Positions 35,061 through 43,109 of a stretch of 64,000 nucleotides of DNA are shown here, in pieces. The first letter of the stretch is position 1, and every line of letters begins with the position of its first letter. A model generated the notes under the pieces. That model saw nothing but the letters and a program-made list of their open reading frames with translations, had not been told where the DNA came from and did no database searches. The stretch is from contig NZ_KZ300477.1 of assembly GCF_002514735.1 (NCBI RefSeq), positions 63,879 through 127,878 on the forward strand. The letters run 5' to 3'. This DNA comes from Sediminicola luteus. Lineage in GTDB: Bacteria; Bacteroidota; Bacteroidia; Flavobacteriales; Flavobacteriaceae. A program made the position numbers and the translations under genes.

Positions 35061-35603
35061 TCAAGAATTCCGGATACGTGATAAGGTCTCTGGCGACATG
35101 CGCAAGTATGAGGCAATATATTTCAAAGGGATTTCTTGGAACAACTGCGGACTACGGGCCAGTACCCTACGGTAACGTTCGGTAGGCGAACCGGTCAACA
35201 GATCACGCTCCCGTTCCCCTTGTTGTAGAATAACACTATTCAACAAATCGAACCATAACGACTTATGTTTTTCATCCGCCTCCAAAAAAGCCAAAAAACG
35301 CTCGCGCCTGACCGGTTTCAATACGGTCTGTCGTAACGCTTGGATACAATAGGCCGTAGGGGTGTCGCTAATAAATCCTTGTAGGTCTCCAAAAACATTG
35401 CCGGCATAACCCAAACGATAGGTAATATCTTCTTCGGGGGTCTCTATGAAAATGCGCATTCCCCCTTTTTCAATAAAATAGATATGGGTATCCTTCTCAT
35501 GGGCTTGTTTTAGATAGGCATAACGCGACAAATGCACCAAGGGTTCCCAAATCTCGGCATCGTAATCGGCCAACTGCTTATTTAGGGTTGCGAAGAGCTC
35601 CAT
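35061..35603 (-). CDS. Crp/Fnr-family transcriptional regulator
   Basis: 180 aa, an N-terminal cyclic-nucleotide-binding-like beta-roll (about 20-110, e.g. IYFIEKGGMRIFIETPEED, RLGYAGNVFGDLQGF) and a C-terminal HTH with IPLKYIASYLRMSPETLSRI. It lacks Fnr-type N-terminal cysteines, and the phosphate-binding Arg-Ser of true cAMP sites is not evident, so the effector is unknown. The start codon immediately follows the stop of the zinc-ribbon gene with no gap. Such short Crp-like regulators with a degenerate sensor domain are frequent in Bacteroidota. Confidence 0.9.
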   Translation of the reverse strand: MELFATLNKQLADYDAEIWEPLVHLSRYAYLKQAHEKDTHIYFIEKGGMRIFIETPEEDITYRLGYAGNVFGDLQGFISDTPTAYCIQALRQTVLKPVRRERFLAFLEADEKHKSLWFDLLNSVILQQGERERDLLTGSPTERYRRVLARSPQLFQEIPLKYIASYLRMSPETLSRIRNS

Positions 35604-35951
35604 TTACGCAAAAACATCAAAATAATAGGCCAACCCACCCGAAAGTAGCAGAAGGACAAGTACCAGTACGTAAAAAGCAGTTCTGGGTTTAACCTTTGCC
35701 TTTTGGGCCACCACAGTTTTTTGATAGTAATTAAAGCTGCGTTCAATATCGTCTGTCCAGGAAACCGGATACAACTGCGAACCACATTTTAGGCAGTCCA
35801 TGCTATAGTGGGTCGACTTTGAAATACTATGGAAAAATAGGTTCTGCGATTGTTTTTGAAAAAACCGAACCCGCAATTCTTGGTTGTAGCATTCCGGACA
35901 ATTATTGGTAATGCTGCCTTCACGGATCAGTATGTCTTCCAACTTTCCCAC
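35604..35951 (-). CDS. Zinc-ribbon membrane protein of unknown function
   Basis: 115 aa. An N-terminal zinc ribbon is formed by NNCPECYNQELRV (Cys18, Cys21) and MDCLKCGSQLYPV (about Cys53, Cys56); a single C-terminal transmembrane helix (AFYVLVLVLLLLSGGLAYYF, about 91-110) is followed by only a few residues. No enzyme motif. The start codon abuts the stop of the histidine kinase and its own stop abuts the Crp gene, so it is made together with them and may be an accessory of the kinase. Confidence 0.82.
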   Translation of the reverse strand: MGKLEDILIREGSITNNCPECYNQELRVRFFQKQSQNLFFHSISKSTHYSMDCLKCGSQLYPVSWTDDIERSFNYYQKTVVAQKAKVKPRTAFYVLVLVLLLLSGGLAYYFDVFA

Positions 35952-37094
35952 CTATAGTTTTTTCAAGGATATTTGCATAATGGTACCCTCTTTACTGGAC
36001 GATAACACCTTTATCTTCCCTTTATGGTACTCCTCAATAATACGTTTGGCCAGTGAGAGACCGAGTCCCCAACCGCGTTTTTTGGAGGTCACCCCTGGAT
36101 TAAAAATAGTCTGGAAATCACTTTTGGCAATGCCATGCCCCGTATCGGTAACCAACACATTTACATGGTTGCCCTCTTCTTGTATTTCTATGGATATATT
36201 GCCTTTGCCCCGCATGGCATCGACCCCGTTTTTCACTAGATTTTCTATGGTCCATTGAAACAGGGCCGGATTCAAGAACACCGGCATTTGCTCTATTTGG
36301 CTCTTAAAACTAAAATGGATCAGTTTAGACGACCGAAGTTTTAAGTATTCATAGGCTGCTTTGGTTTCTTCGACCAGATCAACCTCATCGAGTTTTGGTA
36401 AGGAACCGATTTTTGAAAAACGGTCGGCAATGGTCTGTAATCGGTCGATATCCTTGTCGATCTCACTGGTAATCTCGGTGGCCGTCCCTGAGCCTTTAAG
36501 CAATTCGTTCCACCCCAACAAAGAGGTTAAGGGCGTTCCGATCTGGTGGGCCGTTTCTTTGGCCATACCCGCCCAAAGTTTGTTCTGTTCCGAAGCCTTG
36601 TTCACCTTAAAGAAGAAAAATATAACAGCCCCGAAAAGGAAAATAATCAACAACAAGGCTACGGGATAATACTTCAATTTGTTCAACATGGCCGAATTGC
36701 CATAATACAAGGTAGCCAAATGTTCGCCTTTATAATCAATGGATATTGGCGTGTTCTCACTTTTGAACAACTGTACCTTTTGTTGGATCCATGTAGAGTC
36801 TTGCAACATCTCTTCCGGAAAATTGTTCAGTTTGGTAGAACCGTCTTTGTTCACCATGATCATGGGGGTAGAGGTATTGTTCTGAAAGATGATCAGATGC
36901 AGGTTACCCAAATCTCGGTTTTCGGAAGACTGCATCAATTCGGATTGGGCGGTGGCCCAAATCTCCATTTTTCGCCTTTCCTCCTCCTTGAATTCCTTAA
37001 AAAAGCTATTGGTATTCCACAAAATCAAGCTCACAATGGCAAAAGAGCCCAACAGCAGAAAGAGCTTGGAAGATTTATTTTTACTGAAATTCAT
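35952..37094 (-). CDS. Membrane sensor histidine kinase
   Basis: 380 aa from MNFSKNKSSKLFLLLGSFAI; an in-frame ATG 12 codons upstream is less likely. Two membrane helices (about 11-31 and 163-184) enclose a sensor domain of about 130 residues. There is no HAMP or PAS domain. The phosphoacceptor is in GMAKETAHQIGTPLTSLLGW (His in AHQIGTP), the N box is ENLVKNGVDAM, and the ATP lid has DTGHGIAKSDFQ and GWGLGLSLAKRIIEEYH. No response regulator is adjacent; the downstream Crp-type gene may be the functional partner only indirectly. Confidence 0.93.
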   Translation of the reverse strand: MNFSKNKSSKLFLLLGSFAIVSLILWNTNSFFKEFKEEERRKMEIWATAQSELMQSSENRDLGNLHLIIFQNNTSTPMIMVNKDGSTKLNNFPEEMLQDSTWIQQKVQLFKSENTPISIDYKGEHLATLYYGNSAMLNKLKYYPVALLLIIFLFGAVIFFFFKVNKASEQNKLWAGMAKETAHQIGTPLTSLLGWNELLKGSGTATEITSEIDKDIDRLQTIADRFSKIGSLPKLDEVDLVEETKAAYEYLKLRSSKLIHFSFKSQIEQMPVFLNPALFQWTIENLVKNGVDAMRGKGNISIEIQEEGNHVNVLVTDTGHGIAKSDFQTIFNPGVTSKKRGWGLGLSLAKRIIEEYHKGKIKVLSSSKEGTIMQISLKKL

Positions 37095-37424
37095 TCGTGT
37101 TATCGTTGGTCCATACCTACCCAAAGACAAGTGCTTCCATAAGATAACGCAATTCTTACAAACTTATTCTACGCAAACAGATAGATTGATTTACCTCCCT
37201 ATGCCTTGTACATGAACCTCTAGGGCCTAGACTCGTAAGGTCGAAATCAAACATTACCCCACAAAACTTCATAATTGTCCTATTTCAGCTCGCCCTAACC
37301 CTCTACCAAGGTAGAAGGTGCTAAAATTAGATTAGATACACTTACTACAAAAAACCAAGGTTATATAGAGTAACAGATCATGGGTAACTTTTGTGATTCG
37401 ACTTTTTACATCTTTCAGAAATCG
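37095..37424. other. Intergenic region between divergent kinase and flavin reductase genes
   Basis: 330 nt with no convincing gene. A small inverted repeat CTACCAAGGTAG lies near 37303-37314. Otherwise AT-rich. It should hold the promoters for both directions; the plus-strand -7 box lies just right of this interval. Confidence 0.4.
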
Positions 37425-37432
37425 TACCTTTG
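37425..37432 (+). promoter_or_regulatory. -7 box only 5 nt before the flavin reductase start codon
   Basis: TACCTTTG, an exact TAnnTTTG match, ends 5 nt upstream of ATG 37438. The transcript would be leaderless or nearly so. No TTTG at the usual spacing (TTTG at 37390-37393 is 31 nt away). Confidence 0.5.
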
Positions 37433-37437
37433 CGGTT

Positions 37438-38319
37438 ATGGAAAAAATGAAGACCATACTACCCGAAAACTTGCCTACGGCCCAGCTGCATGGCTATCTT
37501 TTGGGAGCAATTGGTCCAAGGCCCATTGCCTTTGCCAGTACGGTAGATGCCCAAGGTAGGCCCAACCTATCGCCCTTCAGTTTTTTCAATGTTTTCGGTG
37601 CAAATCCGCCCGTATTGATCTTTTCCCCGGCCCGTAGGGTTCGGAACAATACCACCAAACATACTTTGGAGAATGTACAGGCCCGGCCTGAAGTGGTAAT
37701 CAATGTGGTGAATTACGATATCGTTCAACAAATGTCGCTGTCGAGTACCGAATACGCCCAAGGGGTGAACGAATTCGAGAAAGCCGGATTGACCATGTTG
37801 GCCTCCGAGACGGTAGCCCCCTTTCGGGTGGCCGAGGCACCGGTACAATTCGAATGCCAAGTAACCAAAATTGAAGCCTTGGGGCAAGATGGAGGTGCCG
37901 GAAACCTTATCTTTTCAGAGGTGAAACGCATTCATATCCATGAAAACGTATTGAATGATCAAGGCGGTATAGATCAGCATAAAATAGACTTGGTGGCCCG
38001 TATGGGAGGGAATTGGTATAGCCGAGCCAATGCAGGCATGTTCGAGGTTCCCAAACCGTTGAGCACTTTGGGCATTGGGGTAGATGCCCTACCCAAAGCC
38101 ATTCGCCAAAGTACGGTACTTACCGGGAACGACCTGGGTATGTTGGCCAATGTAGAAGCCTTGCCGGATACCGATACGGTGGCAAGCTTTTGGGCAAATC
38201 AACCTGAATTACAAACGATCATAGCAACAAAAGGGGAAATCGAAATCCATCGATTGGCCCAAGAATCATTAATAAAAGGCGACGTTTCCACTGCGTGGAT
38301 GCTACTCGCCAAAGCCTAA
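37438..38319 (+). CDS. Flavin reductase-like domain protein
   Basis: FMN-binding split-barrel protein of the flavin reductase (FlaRed/DIM6) family, 293 aa. The FMN-binding strand pattern is visible in LLGAIGPRPIAFASTVDAQG and LSPFSFFNVFGANPPVLIFS (about residues 20-60), with VVNVVNYDIVQQM near 90. The C-terminal 80 residues are an extension usual in the longer clade. A start at the Met three codons downstream (MKTILPEN) is also possible. The DUF3127 gene follows 3 nt after the stop. It supplies reduced flavin or oxidises an unknown partner. Confidence 0.88.
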   Translation: MEKMKTILPENLPTAQLHGYLLGAIGPRPIAFASTVDAQGRPNLSPFSFFNVFGANPPVLIFSPARRVRNNTTKHTLENVQARPEVVINVVNYDIVQQMSLSSTEYAQGVNEFEKAGLTMLASETVAPFRVAEAPVQFECQVTKIEALGQDGGAGNLIFSEVKRIHIHENVLNDQGGIDQHKIDLVARMGGNWYSRANAGMFEVPKPLSTLGIGVDALPKAIRQSTVLTGNDLGMLANVEALPDTDTVASFWANQPELQTIIATKGEIEIHRLAQESLIKGDVSTAWMLLAKA

Positions 38320-38322
38320 ATT

Positions 38323-38703
38323 ATGGAAGTACAGGGAAGAATAAAACTAGTCGGCGAGACCAAAACATTCGGTAACAACGGGTTTCGCAAAAGGGAATTG
38401 GTGGTAACCACCGAAGAGCAGTACCCGCAACACATTATGATCGAGTTCGTACAGGACAAGTGCGACCTTTTGAACAGTTATAACGTAGGGCAACAGGTTA
38501 AGGTAAGTATTAACCTTAGGGGTCGCGAATGGGTAAATCCGCAAGGCGAGACCAAATATTTCAACTCTATCCAAGGATGGCGTATCGAAAATATGGAAAT
38601 GGCCCAACAACAGGCCCCGGAAATGCCACCGGTACCCCCCATGGATGCCTTTGAACCAGCCGACGATGTAAAAAAAGACGATTTTGACGATTTGCCTTTT
38701 TAA
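38323..38703 (+). CDS. DUF3127 protein, SSB-like OB fold with acidic C-terminal tip
   Basis: 126 aa, Bacteroidota family DUF3127. Residues 1-92 look like a single OB fold (MEVQGRIKLVGETKTFG, VKVSINLRGREWVNPQGE, YFNSIQGWRIENME). A Pro/Met/Ala-rich linker follows, and the protein ends KKDDFDDLPF, strikingly like the conserved C-terminal tip of single-stranded DNA-binding protein (DDDIPF), the docking site for SSB partners. Function is not established. Co-transcribed with the flavin reductase gene. A strong terminator follows. Confidence 0.88.
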   Translation: MEVQGRIKLVGETKTFGNNGFRKRELVVTTEEQYPQHIMIEFVQDKCDLLNSYNVGQQVKVSINLRGREWVNPQGETKYFNSIQGWRIENMEMAQQQAPEMPPVPPMDAFEPADDVKKDDFDDLPF

Positions 38704-38724
38704 CAAAGCCTAAGTTATAATCTT

Positions 38725-38765
38725 AAATGGGCCGTTCAATCAGGATTTGAACGGCCCATTTTTTT
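38725..38765 (+). terminator. Terminator of flavin reductase-DUF3127
   Basis: A perfect 15-bp stem (38725-38739 with 38747-38761), core ATGGGCCGTTC, followed by a T tract. Confidence 0.92.
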
Positions 38766-38782
38766 GTGCCAAAAGATTATGA

Positions 38783-38826
38783 CCCTCACCTCCCGCCATT
38801 CCGCGGGACAGGCACGGGAAAAGGGG
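38783..38826 (+). repeat. GC-hairpin repeat module, also present at 56674-56733
   Basis: CCCTCACC followed by a 23-nt identical stretch (38791-38813 equals 56695-56717; includes CCCGCCATTCCGCGGG, a hairpin). The second copy sits inside the mosaic repeat at 56 kb, so this is a stray module of that system. Confidence 0.6.
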
Positions 38827-38930
38827 TTCTGTATTCCTTCTACCTAAAATGGCCGCTATACGAACAAATCCCTTTCTTTCCCTGTAAAAGAAACGCTCAT
38901 CAGCATTTGAAAGTTTTGTAATTTAGGCCT

Positions 38931-40310
38931 ATGCCACTTACCCAAACCATAGAAAAGCTTTTCCATAGGTTCCTACCTTCGCCCTTTGCCATTGCCGTTT
39001 TACTCACGCTGTTTACCATAGTCTTGGCATGGGCCTTTACCGAGGGTCCGGAAGCCGGAAGCCACCTGGGACAGATTTTGGTGTATTGGGAAAAAGGGAT
39101 TTGGAATCCGGGCCTGATCGTTTTTGCCTACCAAATGATGCTCATTTTGGTGTTGGGCCATATTCTAGTGTTATCGAAACCTATGGGGCGGCTGATCACT
39201 TGGTTTACCCAATGGGTTACCAACGGTGCCAATGCCGCGCTTTGGGTGGCCTTGCCCACATTGTTGGTCTCTTTTTTCAATTGGGGCCTCGGGCTTATCT
39301 TCGGGGCTATTTTGGCCAGAAAGGTGGGCGAGCATGCCCAAAAGCAAGGGATTTCGGTAAACTATCCGTTGTTGGGGGCCTGTGGTTATGTGGGCCTTAT
39401 GGTATGGCATGGGGGTATTAGTGGATCAGCCCCGTTAAAGGTGGCTGAATCAGGACATTTACAAGCTTTGATGGGTGCCGTGGGCAACACGGATCTTTTG
39501 CGGCAAATACCGGAGTTGGTGCCCACGGCGCGCACCATATTTAACGGTGGCAACCTCCTCGTTTTTGCCTTGGTGCTTCTTTTGATTTCGACTTTGGCCT
39601 ATGTATTGGGAAAAAACACCAAATCGAATGCCCTACCCTTGGTTTCGGATCAGCCAACGACAATACCCTTACCACCGGCCCAAGGAGCCGAACGTCTGGA
39701 TCGTACCCCCTGGTTGGCCATAGGGTTCGGACTCTTGATTTTAGTCACTTTCGTTTTACGCTATCATCCGTCTTTGGCCCAGCTGAACCTAACGCCCAAT
39801 ATGCTGAACTTTTTTATGCTGGGCCTCGCCTTTGTGCTGCATGGTAGTTTTAACAATTTTCTCAAAGCCTTGGAAAATGCCATAGGCGATACGGCCGGTA
39901 TCCTAATCCAATTCCCTTTGTATTTCGGTATTATGGGTATCATGTCTCAAAGTGGTATGGTTTCCGATATTTCGGCCTTTTTTGTATCCATTGCCAACGA
40001 AACCACCTTACCAATTTTCACTTTTTTCAGTGCGGGCCTGGTCAATATTTTCGTGCCAAGTGGTGGTGGCCAATGGGCCGTACAAGGGCCCTTGGTAATC
40101 GAGTCGGCCTTAGAGTTGGGGGTGCCCCTGCCCAAAGCGATCATGGCCTTGGCCTATGGCGACCAAACCACCAATATGCTACAACCATTTTGGGCCCTGC
40201 CCTTATTGGCCATTACCAAACTGAAAGCCAAAGAGATCCTACCCTATACCCTTATCTTTATGGCCGTAGGTACCCTTGTTTATATAATCGGTTTACTCTT
40301 CTTTTATTAA
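38931..40310 (+). CDS. Short-chain fatty acid transporter, AtoE family
   Basis: Inner-membrane carrier, 459 aa, about 12 helices, matching the AtoE/TIGR00366 short-chain fatty acid uptake family. Blocks: FHRFLPSPFAIAVLLTLFTI at the N-terminus, WVALPTLLVSFFNWGLGLIFGA near 105, GACGYVGLMVWHGGISGSAPL near 149, and FVPSGGGQWAVQGPLVIESA near 374, all characteristic. Nine nt after its stop comes aat in the same direction, so the two are co-transcribed. No acetoacetyl-CoA transferase genes are adjacent, so the exact acid is unknown. Confidence 0.9.
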   Translation: MPLTQTIEKLFHRFLPSPFAIAVLLTLFTIVLAWAFTEGPEAGSHLGQILVYWEKGIWNPGLIVFAYQMMLILVLGHILVLSKPMGRLITWFTQWVTNGANAALWVALPTLLVSFFNWGLGLIFGAILARKVGEHAQKQGISVNYPLLGACGYVGLMVWHGGISGSAPLKVAESGHLQALMGAVGNTDLLRQIPELVPTARTIFNGGNLLVFALVLLLISTLAYVLGKNTKSNALPLVSDQPTTIPLPPAQGAERLDRTPWLAIGFGLLILVTFVLRYHPSLAQLNLTPNMLNFFMLGLAFVLHGSFNNFLKALENAIGDTAGILIQFPLYFGIMGIMSQSGMVSDISAFFVSIANETTLPIFTFFSAGLVNIFVPSGGGQWAVQGPLVIESALELGVPLPKAIMALAYGDQTTNMLQPFWALPLLAITKLKAKEILPYTLIFMAVGTLVYIIGLLFFY

Positions 40311-40319
40311 TTACTCGAT

Positions 40320-40973
40320 TTGGAACGTATCCCTATTCCCATATTGACCCCTGAATTGGTTTTCCCAGACCCAGAAACCGCCAACGAAGAAGGCTTGTTG
40401 GCCCTGGGTGGTGACCTAAGTACAGAACGCTTATGGCTGGCCTATAAAAATGGGATATTCCCCTGGTTCAATGAAGACCCTTATCTTATGTGGTGGTGCC
40501 CCGATCCGCGTATGGTCATATTTCCGACCGAGATCAAGGTCTCCAAAAGCATGCGCAAAGTTTTGCGGACAGGGAATTTTAAGGTGACCCAAAACCAAGC
40601 CTTTTCAGAGGTGTTGGAACAATGCGCCAACATTCCCCGCTTTGGGGAAGACGGTACCTGGATTACCCCCAACATGATGCAAGCCTATTTGGAAATGCAT
40701 AAAAAAGGGCATGCTAAATCGGTAGAGGTTTGGGAAGATGGCTATTTAGTGGGCGGACTTTATGGTATTGACCTGGGACATGTGTTCTGTGGCGAGAGTA
40801 TGTTCAGTATCGTACCCAATGCTTCTAAAGTGGCCCTGATCCATTTGGCCCAACAATGCCAAAAGAATGATTACCAACTCATCGATTGCCAAATGTACAC
40901 CGCCCATCTCGAAAGTATGGGAGGTAGGGAAATTCCCAGGTCAGCGTTTTTAAAGATTTTACACCAGCGGTAA
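40320..40973 (+). CDS. aat: Leucyl/phenylalanyl-tRNA--protein transferase
   Basis: Adds Leu or Phe from charged tRNA to proteins with N-terminal Lys or Arg, marking them for ClpS/ClpAP degradation (N-degron pathway). 217 aa, usual length. Signature blocks: EGLLALGGDLSTERLWLAYKNGIFPWF, WWCPDPRMVIFP, SVEVWEDGYLVGGLYGIDLGHVFCGESMFS, and DCQMYTAHLESMGGREIPR. The start must be TTG at 40320: an in-frame TAA lies four codons upstream, and there is no ATG or GTG before the conserved N-terminus. Confidence 0.95.
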   Translation: MERIPIPILTPELVFPDPETANEEGLLALGGDLSTERLWLAYKNGIFPWFNEDPYLMWWCPDPRMVIFPTEIKVSKSMRKVLRTGNFKVTQNQAFSEVLEQCANIPRFGEDGTWITPNMMQAYLEMHKKGHAKSVEVWEDGYLVGGLYGIDLGHVFCGESMFSIVPNASKVALIHLAQQCQKNDYQLIDCQMYTAHLESMGGREIPRSAFLKILHQR

Positions 40974-41106
40974 AACCTATTTTAAAAAAAGCCTATGTTC
41001 CATATGCTTTCTTCTATCAGTGTAGCGGTCTTCATTAGGGGAGTTGTCCATCAGTTTTCAGACGCAAAGTAAGAAGCGCATGACAAGAATCACGCTTACA
41101 ATGGAA

Positions 41107-41916
41107 TTACTCCTTTTCTTGAATCCCCCGAGGATTCAGTTTCTTCCCTTCCCACCGTAACATCCGTTTAATAGATTTTGTTTCCTCCCAAAGCAGTTCA
41201 TCGTCTTCTGTAGTTTGCTCTTCGTAAGTGTACATAATCAAATCACTTTCCTCCCCATGATCAATTGGAAAGGAATACGCTTCATCCAAAGAGTAAATTC
41301 CACCATCACCTATACTCGAATAGGAAATGGCATGAACCAGTCTGTTTTCATAAGCAAAAAGAAACTCGCCCCCTCCATCTACACCACAAGCTTCTGCCAT
41401 ATAATCGATTTGCAAAATACCATCTACAGATTCCAAACCTTTATTCTCCGATAAATTCACGTAAAACTCTGGAGTGGTTAAGGGCAAGATAATCTCAGAA
41501 TAATCCGCTGGCGATTTTACATTGACCAGTCTAACCATCAATTGAAGCTGGTCTGCATCCTTTCTAAAGACCATCACATATTCATACTTTCCCTCATACT
41601 TTTTGGTCAAGGAAAGTAAGCCACCCAATACATAACCCACCTCTTCTCCAGACTTTACTTTATACCACGGCCTATTAATTCCCTCAAATTCCATGGTTTC
41701 GTTAGTCAACTCAAGGATTTCAACCTTCTGGCCTATTTCTAGAAGTCCGACAAGATTTGAATCGGTATTCGGCTGGGTTCGCAACTTTACGTTATTTCCG
41801 AATAAATAGGCTGTATCACCGGTCTTAAACTGGTATCTCAAATGGTAATACTCGTTCGATTGACAATATCCAACAAAACAACCTATACTAACAACAAAAA
41901 GAACAAGAAACCTCAT
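41107..41916 (-). CDS. Secreted protein with bacterial SH3 domain
   Basis: 269 aa, signal peptide MRFLVLFVVSIGCFVGYCQ. Residues about 33-105 form a bacterial SH3-like domain (NNVKLRTQPNTDSNLVGLL, then WYKVKSGEEVGYVLGGLLSL). The following 160 residues are not recognised; they are acidic with EEQTTEDDELLWEETK near the end. SH3b domains often bind cell-wall or peptide ligands. Two nt separate its start from the preceding secreted-protein gene, so it is the third gene of the tag operon. More AT-rich than neighbours. Confidence 0.78.
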   Translation of the reverse strand: MRFLVLFVVSIGCFVGYCQSNEYYHLRYQFKTGDTAYLFGNNVKLRTQPNTDSNLVGLLEIGQKVEILELTNETMEFEGINRPWYKVKSGEEVGYVLGGLLSLTKKYEGKYEYVMVFRKDADQLQLMVRLVNVKSPADYSEIILPLTTPEFYVNLSENKGLESVDGILQIDYMAEACGVDGGGEFLFAYENRLVHAISYSSIGDGGIYSLDEAYSFPIDHGEESDLIMYTYEEQTTEDDELLWEETKSIKRMLRWEGKKLNPRGIQEKE

Positions 41917-41918
41917 AT

Positions 41919-42491
41919 CTAATATAATACATGATCATAATTCGCCGGGAGGGCCTCACGTTTAGACCATAGTTCCCCTTGGGCATTAAAAATATACACG
42001 AACTCTTTCTTAACCCCATTCTGTTTGGCCCTCACCCATAGTTCGTACTGCAAATAATCTACAAAACTATTCTGTAAGGCAATCCGAAGGTCTTGGGAAA
42101 CCGAAGAGGCGCGCAACGGGTAATACTGGAACATTCTTTTGATCTTGGCCTTTTCTAGTTTCGAGATTTCGTCCGTTACTTTGGCAAACACTTCTAAGGG
42201 AAAATCGATTTCCGAAATCTGGAAACCCAATCGGGCCGGTTTCTTTTGGGCATCCCAATGCATACGATACTGTAAACGTCCCCGTTTGAATCGTATACTA
42301 TAGGCTGTACCAACGGAATCGATTTCTTTATAGCAGCGCACTTTTTTAGCCTCCGAAATACCTTGCTCAAAACTTTGGTATAGGTCGGCCGGGAACTGTG
42401 ATTTTAAAATTCGATGTTCCCGTTCGGGTTGTTGGGCGTGGCCTACCAAAAACAACCCCATAAAAAACAACAAACTACTAAACTTGGCCAT
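41919..42491 (-). CDS. Secreted protein of unknown function, coupled to tag
   Basis: 190 aa, signal peptide MAKFSSLLFFMGLFLVGHAQ. The mature region is basic and rich in aromatic residues (RFKRGRLQYRMHWDAQKKPA, FVDYLQYELWVRAKQNG). No domain recognised. Its 5' end overlaps tag by 14 bp, so translation is probably coupled, even though one product is exported and the other is a cytoplasmic DNA-repair enzyme. Confidence 0.78.
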   Translation of the reverse strand: MAKFSSLLFFMGLFLVGHAQQPEREHRILKSQFPADLYQSFEQGISEAKKVRCYKEIDSVGTAYSIRFKRGRLQYRMHWDAQKKPARLGFQISEIDFPLEVFAKVTDEISKLEKAKIKRMFQYYPLRASSVSQDLRIALQNSFVDYLQYELWVRAKQNGVKKEFVYIFNAQGELWSKREALPANYDHVLY

Positions 42492-43041
42492 ATCTAAAAC
42501 AATTGGTCTGATGATCGTTTACGATTCCCGTGGCTTGTAAATGGGCATAAATTACCGTAGAGCCCACAAACTTAAACCCCCTTTTTTTCATATCGGCACT
42601 AATTTGGTCAGAGAGTTCAGTAGTAGCCGGGGCATCTTTATAATGTGTCCAGGCATTGGTAATGGATTTATGGTCTACGAAACCCCATAGGTAATCGACA
42701 AAGCTGCCAAACTCCTTTTGTACTTCCATATAGGCCTGGGCATTGCTAACCGTGGCCCTAACTTTTAGTTTATTACGGATTATACCCGCATCTTGGAGTA
42801 AGGCTTGGATCTTGGCTTCGTCGTAACGGGCTATTTTTTTATAATCGAAACCGTCGAAAGCTTTTCTAAAGTTTTCACGTTTACGCAAAATGGTTATCCA
42901 ACTCAATCCGGCCTGAAAGGTCTCCAAGACCAAAAATTCGAACATACGGGCCTCATCTTTTAACGGAACGCCCCATTCGGTATCGTGATAGGTTTCATAC
43001 AGGGCATCGCCCACGCACCAACCGCAACGTATTTTCTCCAT
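42478..43041 (-). CDS. tag: DNA-3-methyladenine glycosylase I
   Basis: Base-excision repair glycosylase that removes 3-methyladenine, 187 aa. Zinc-site residues are present at both ends (RCGWC near residues 6-9, YHDTEWG with His18, and HLQATGIVNDHQTNCFR near the end). EWGVP, FEFLVLETFQAGLSW (about 35-49) and AFDGFDYKKIA are family hallmarks, with the catalytic-region glutamate in LETFQ. It is the first gene of a three-gene minus-strand unit. Confidence 0.95.
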   Translation of the reverse strand: MEKIRCGWCVGDALYETYHDTEWGVPLKDEARMFEFLVLETFQAGLSWITILRKRENFRKAFDGFDYKKIARYDEAKIQALLQDAGIIRNKLKVRATVSNAQAYMEVQKEFGSFVDYLWGFVDHKSITNAWTHYKDAPATTELSDQISADMKKRGFKFVGSTVIYAHLQATGIVNDHQTNCFRYGQV

Positions 43042-43109
43042 GGTATTTTTAAGGTTTAGCCTATCGAATATCTGATAAGCTTCCTAAAAATACATAAACT
43101 CACGATAGC

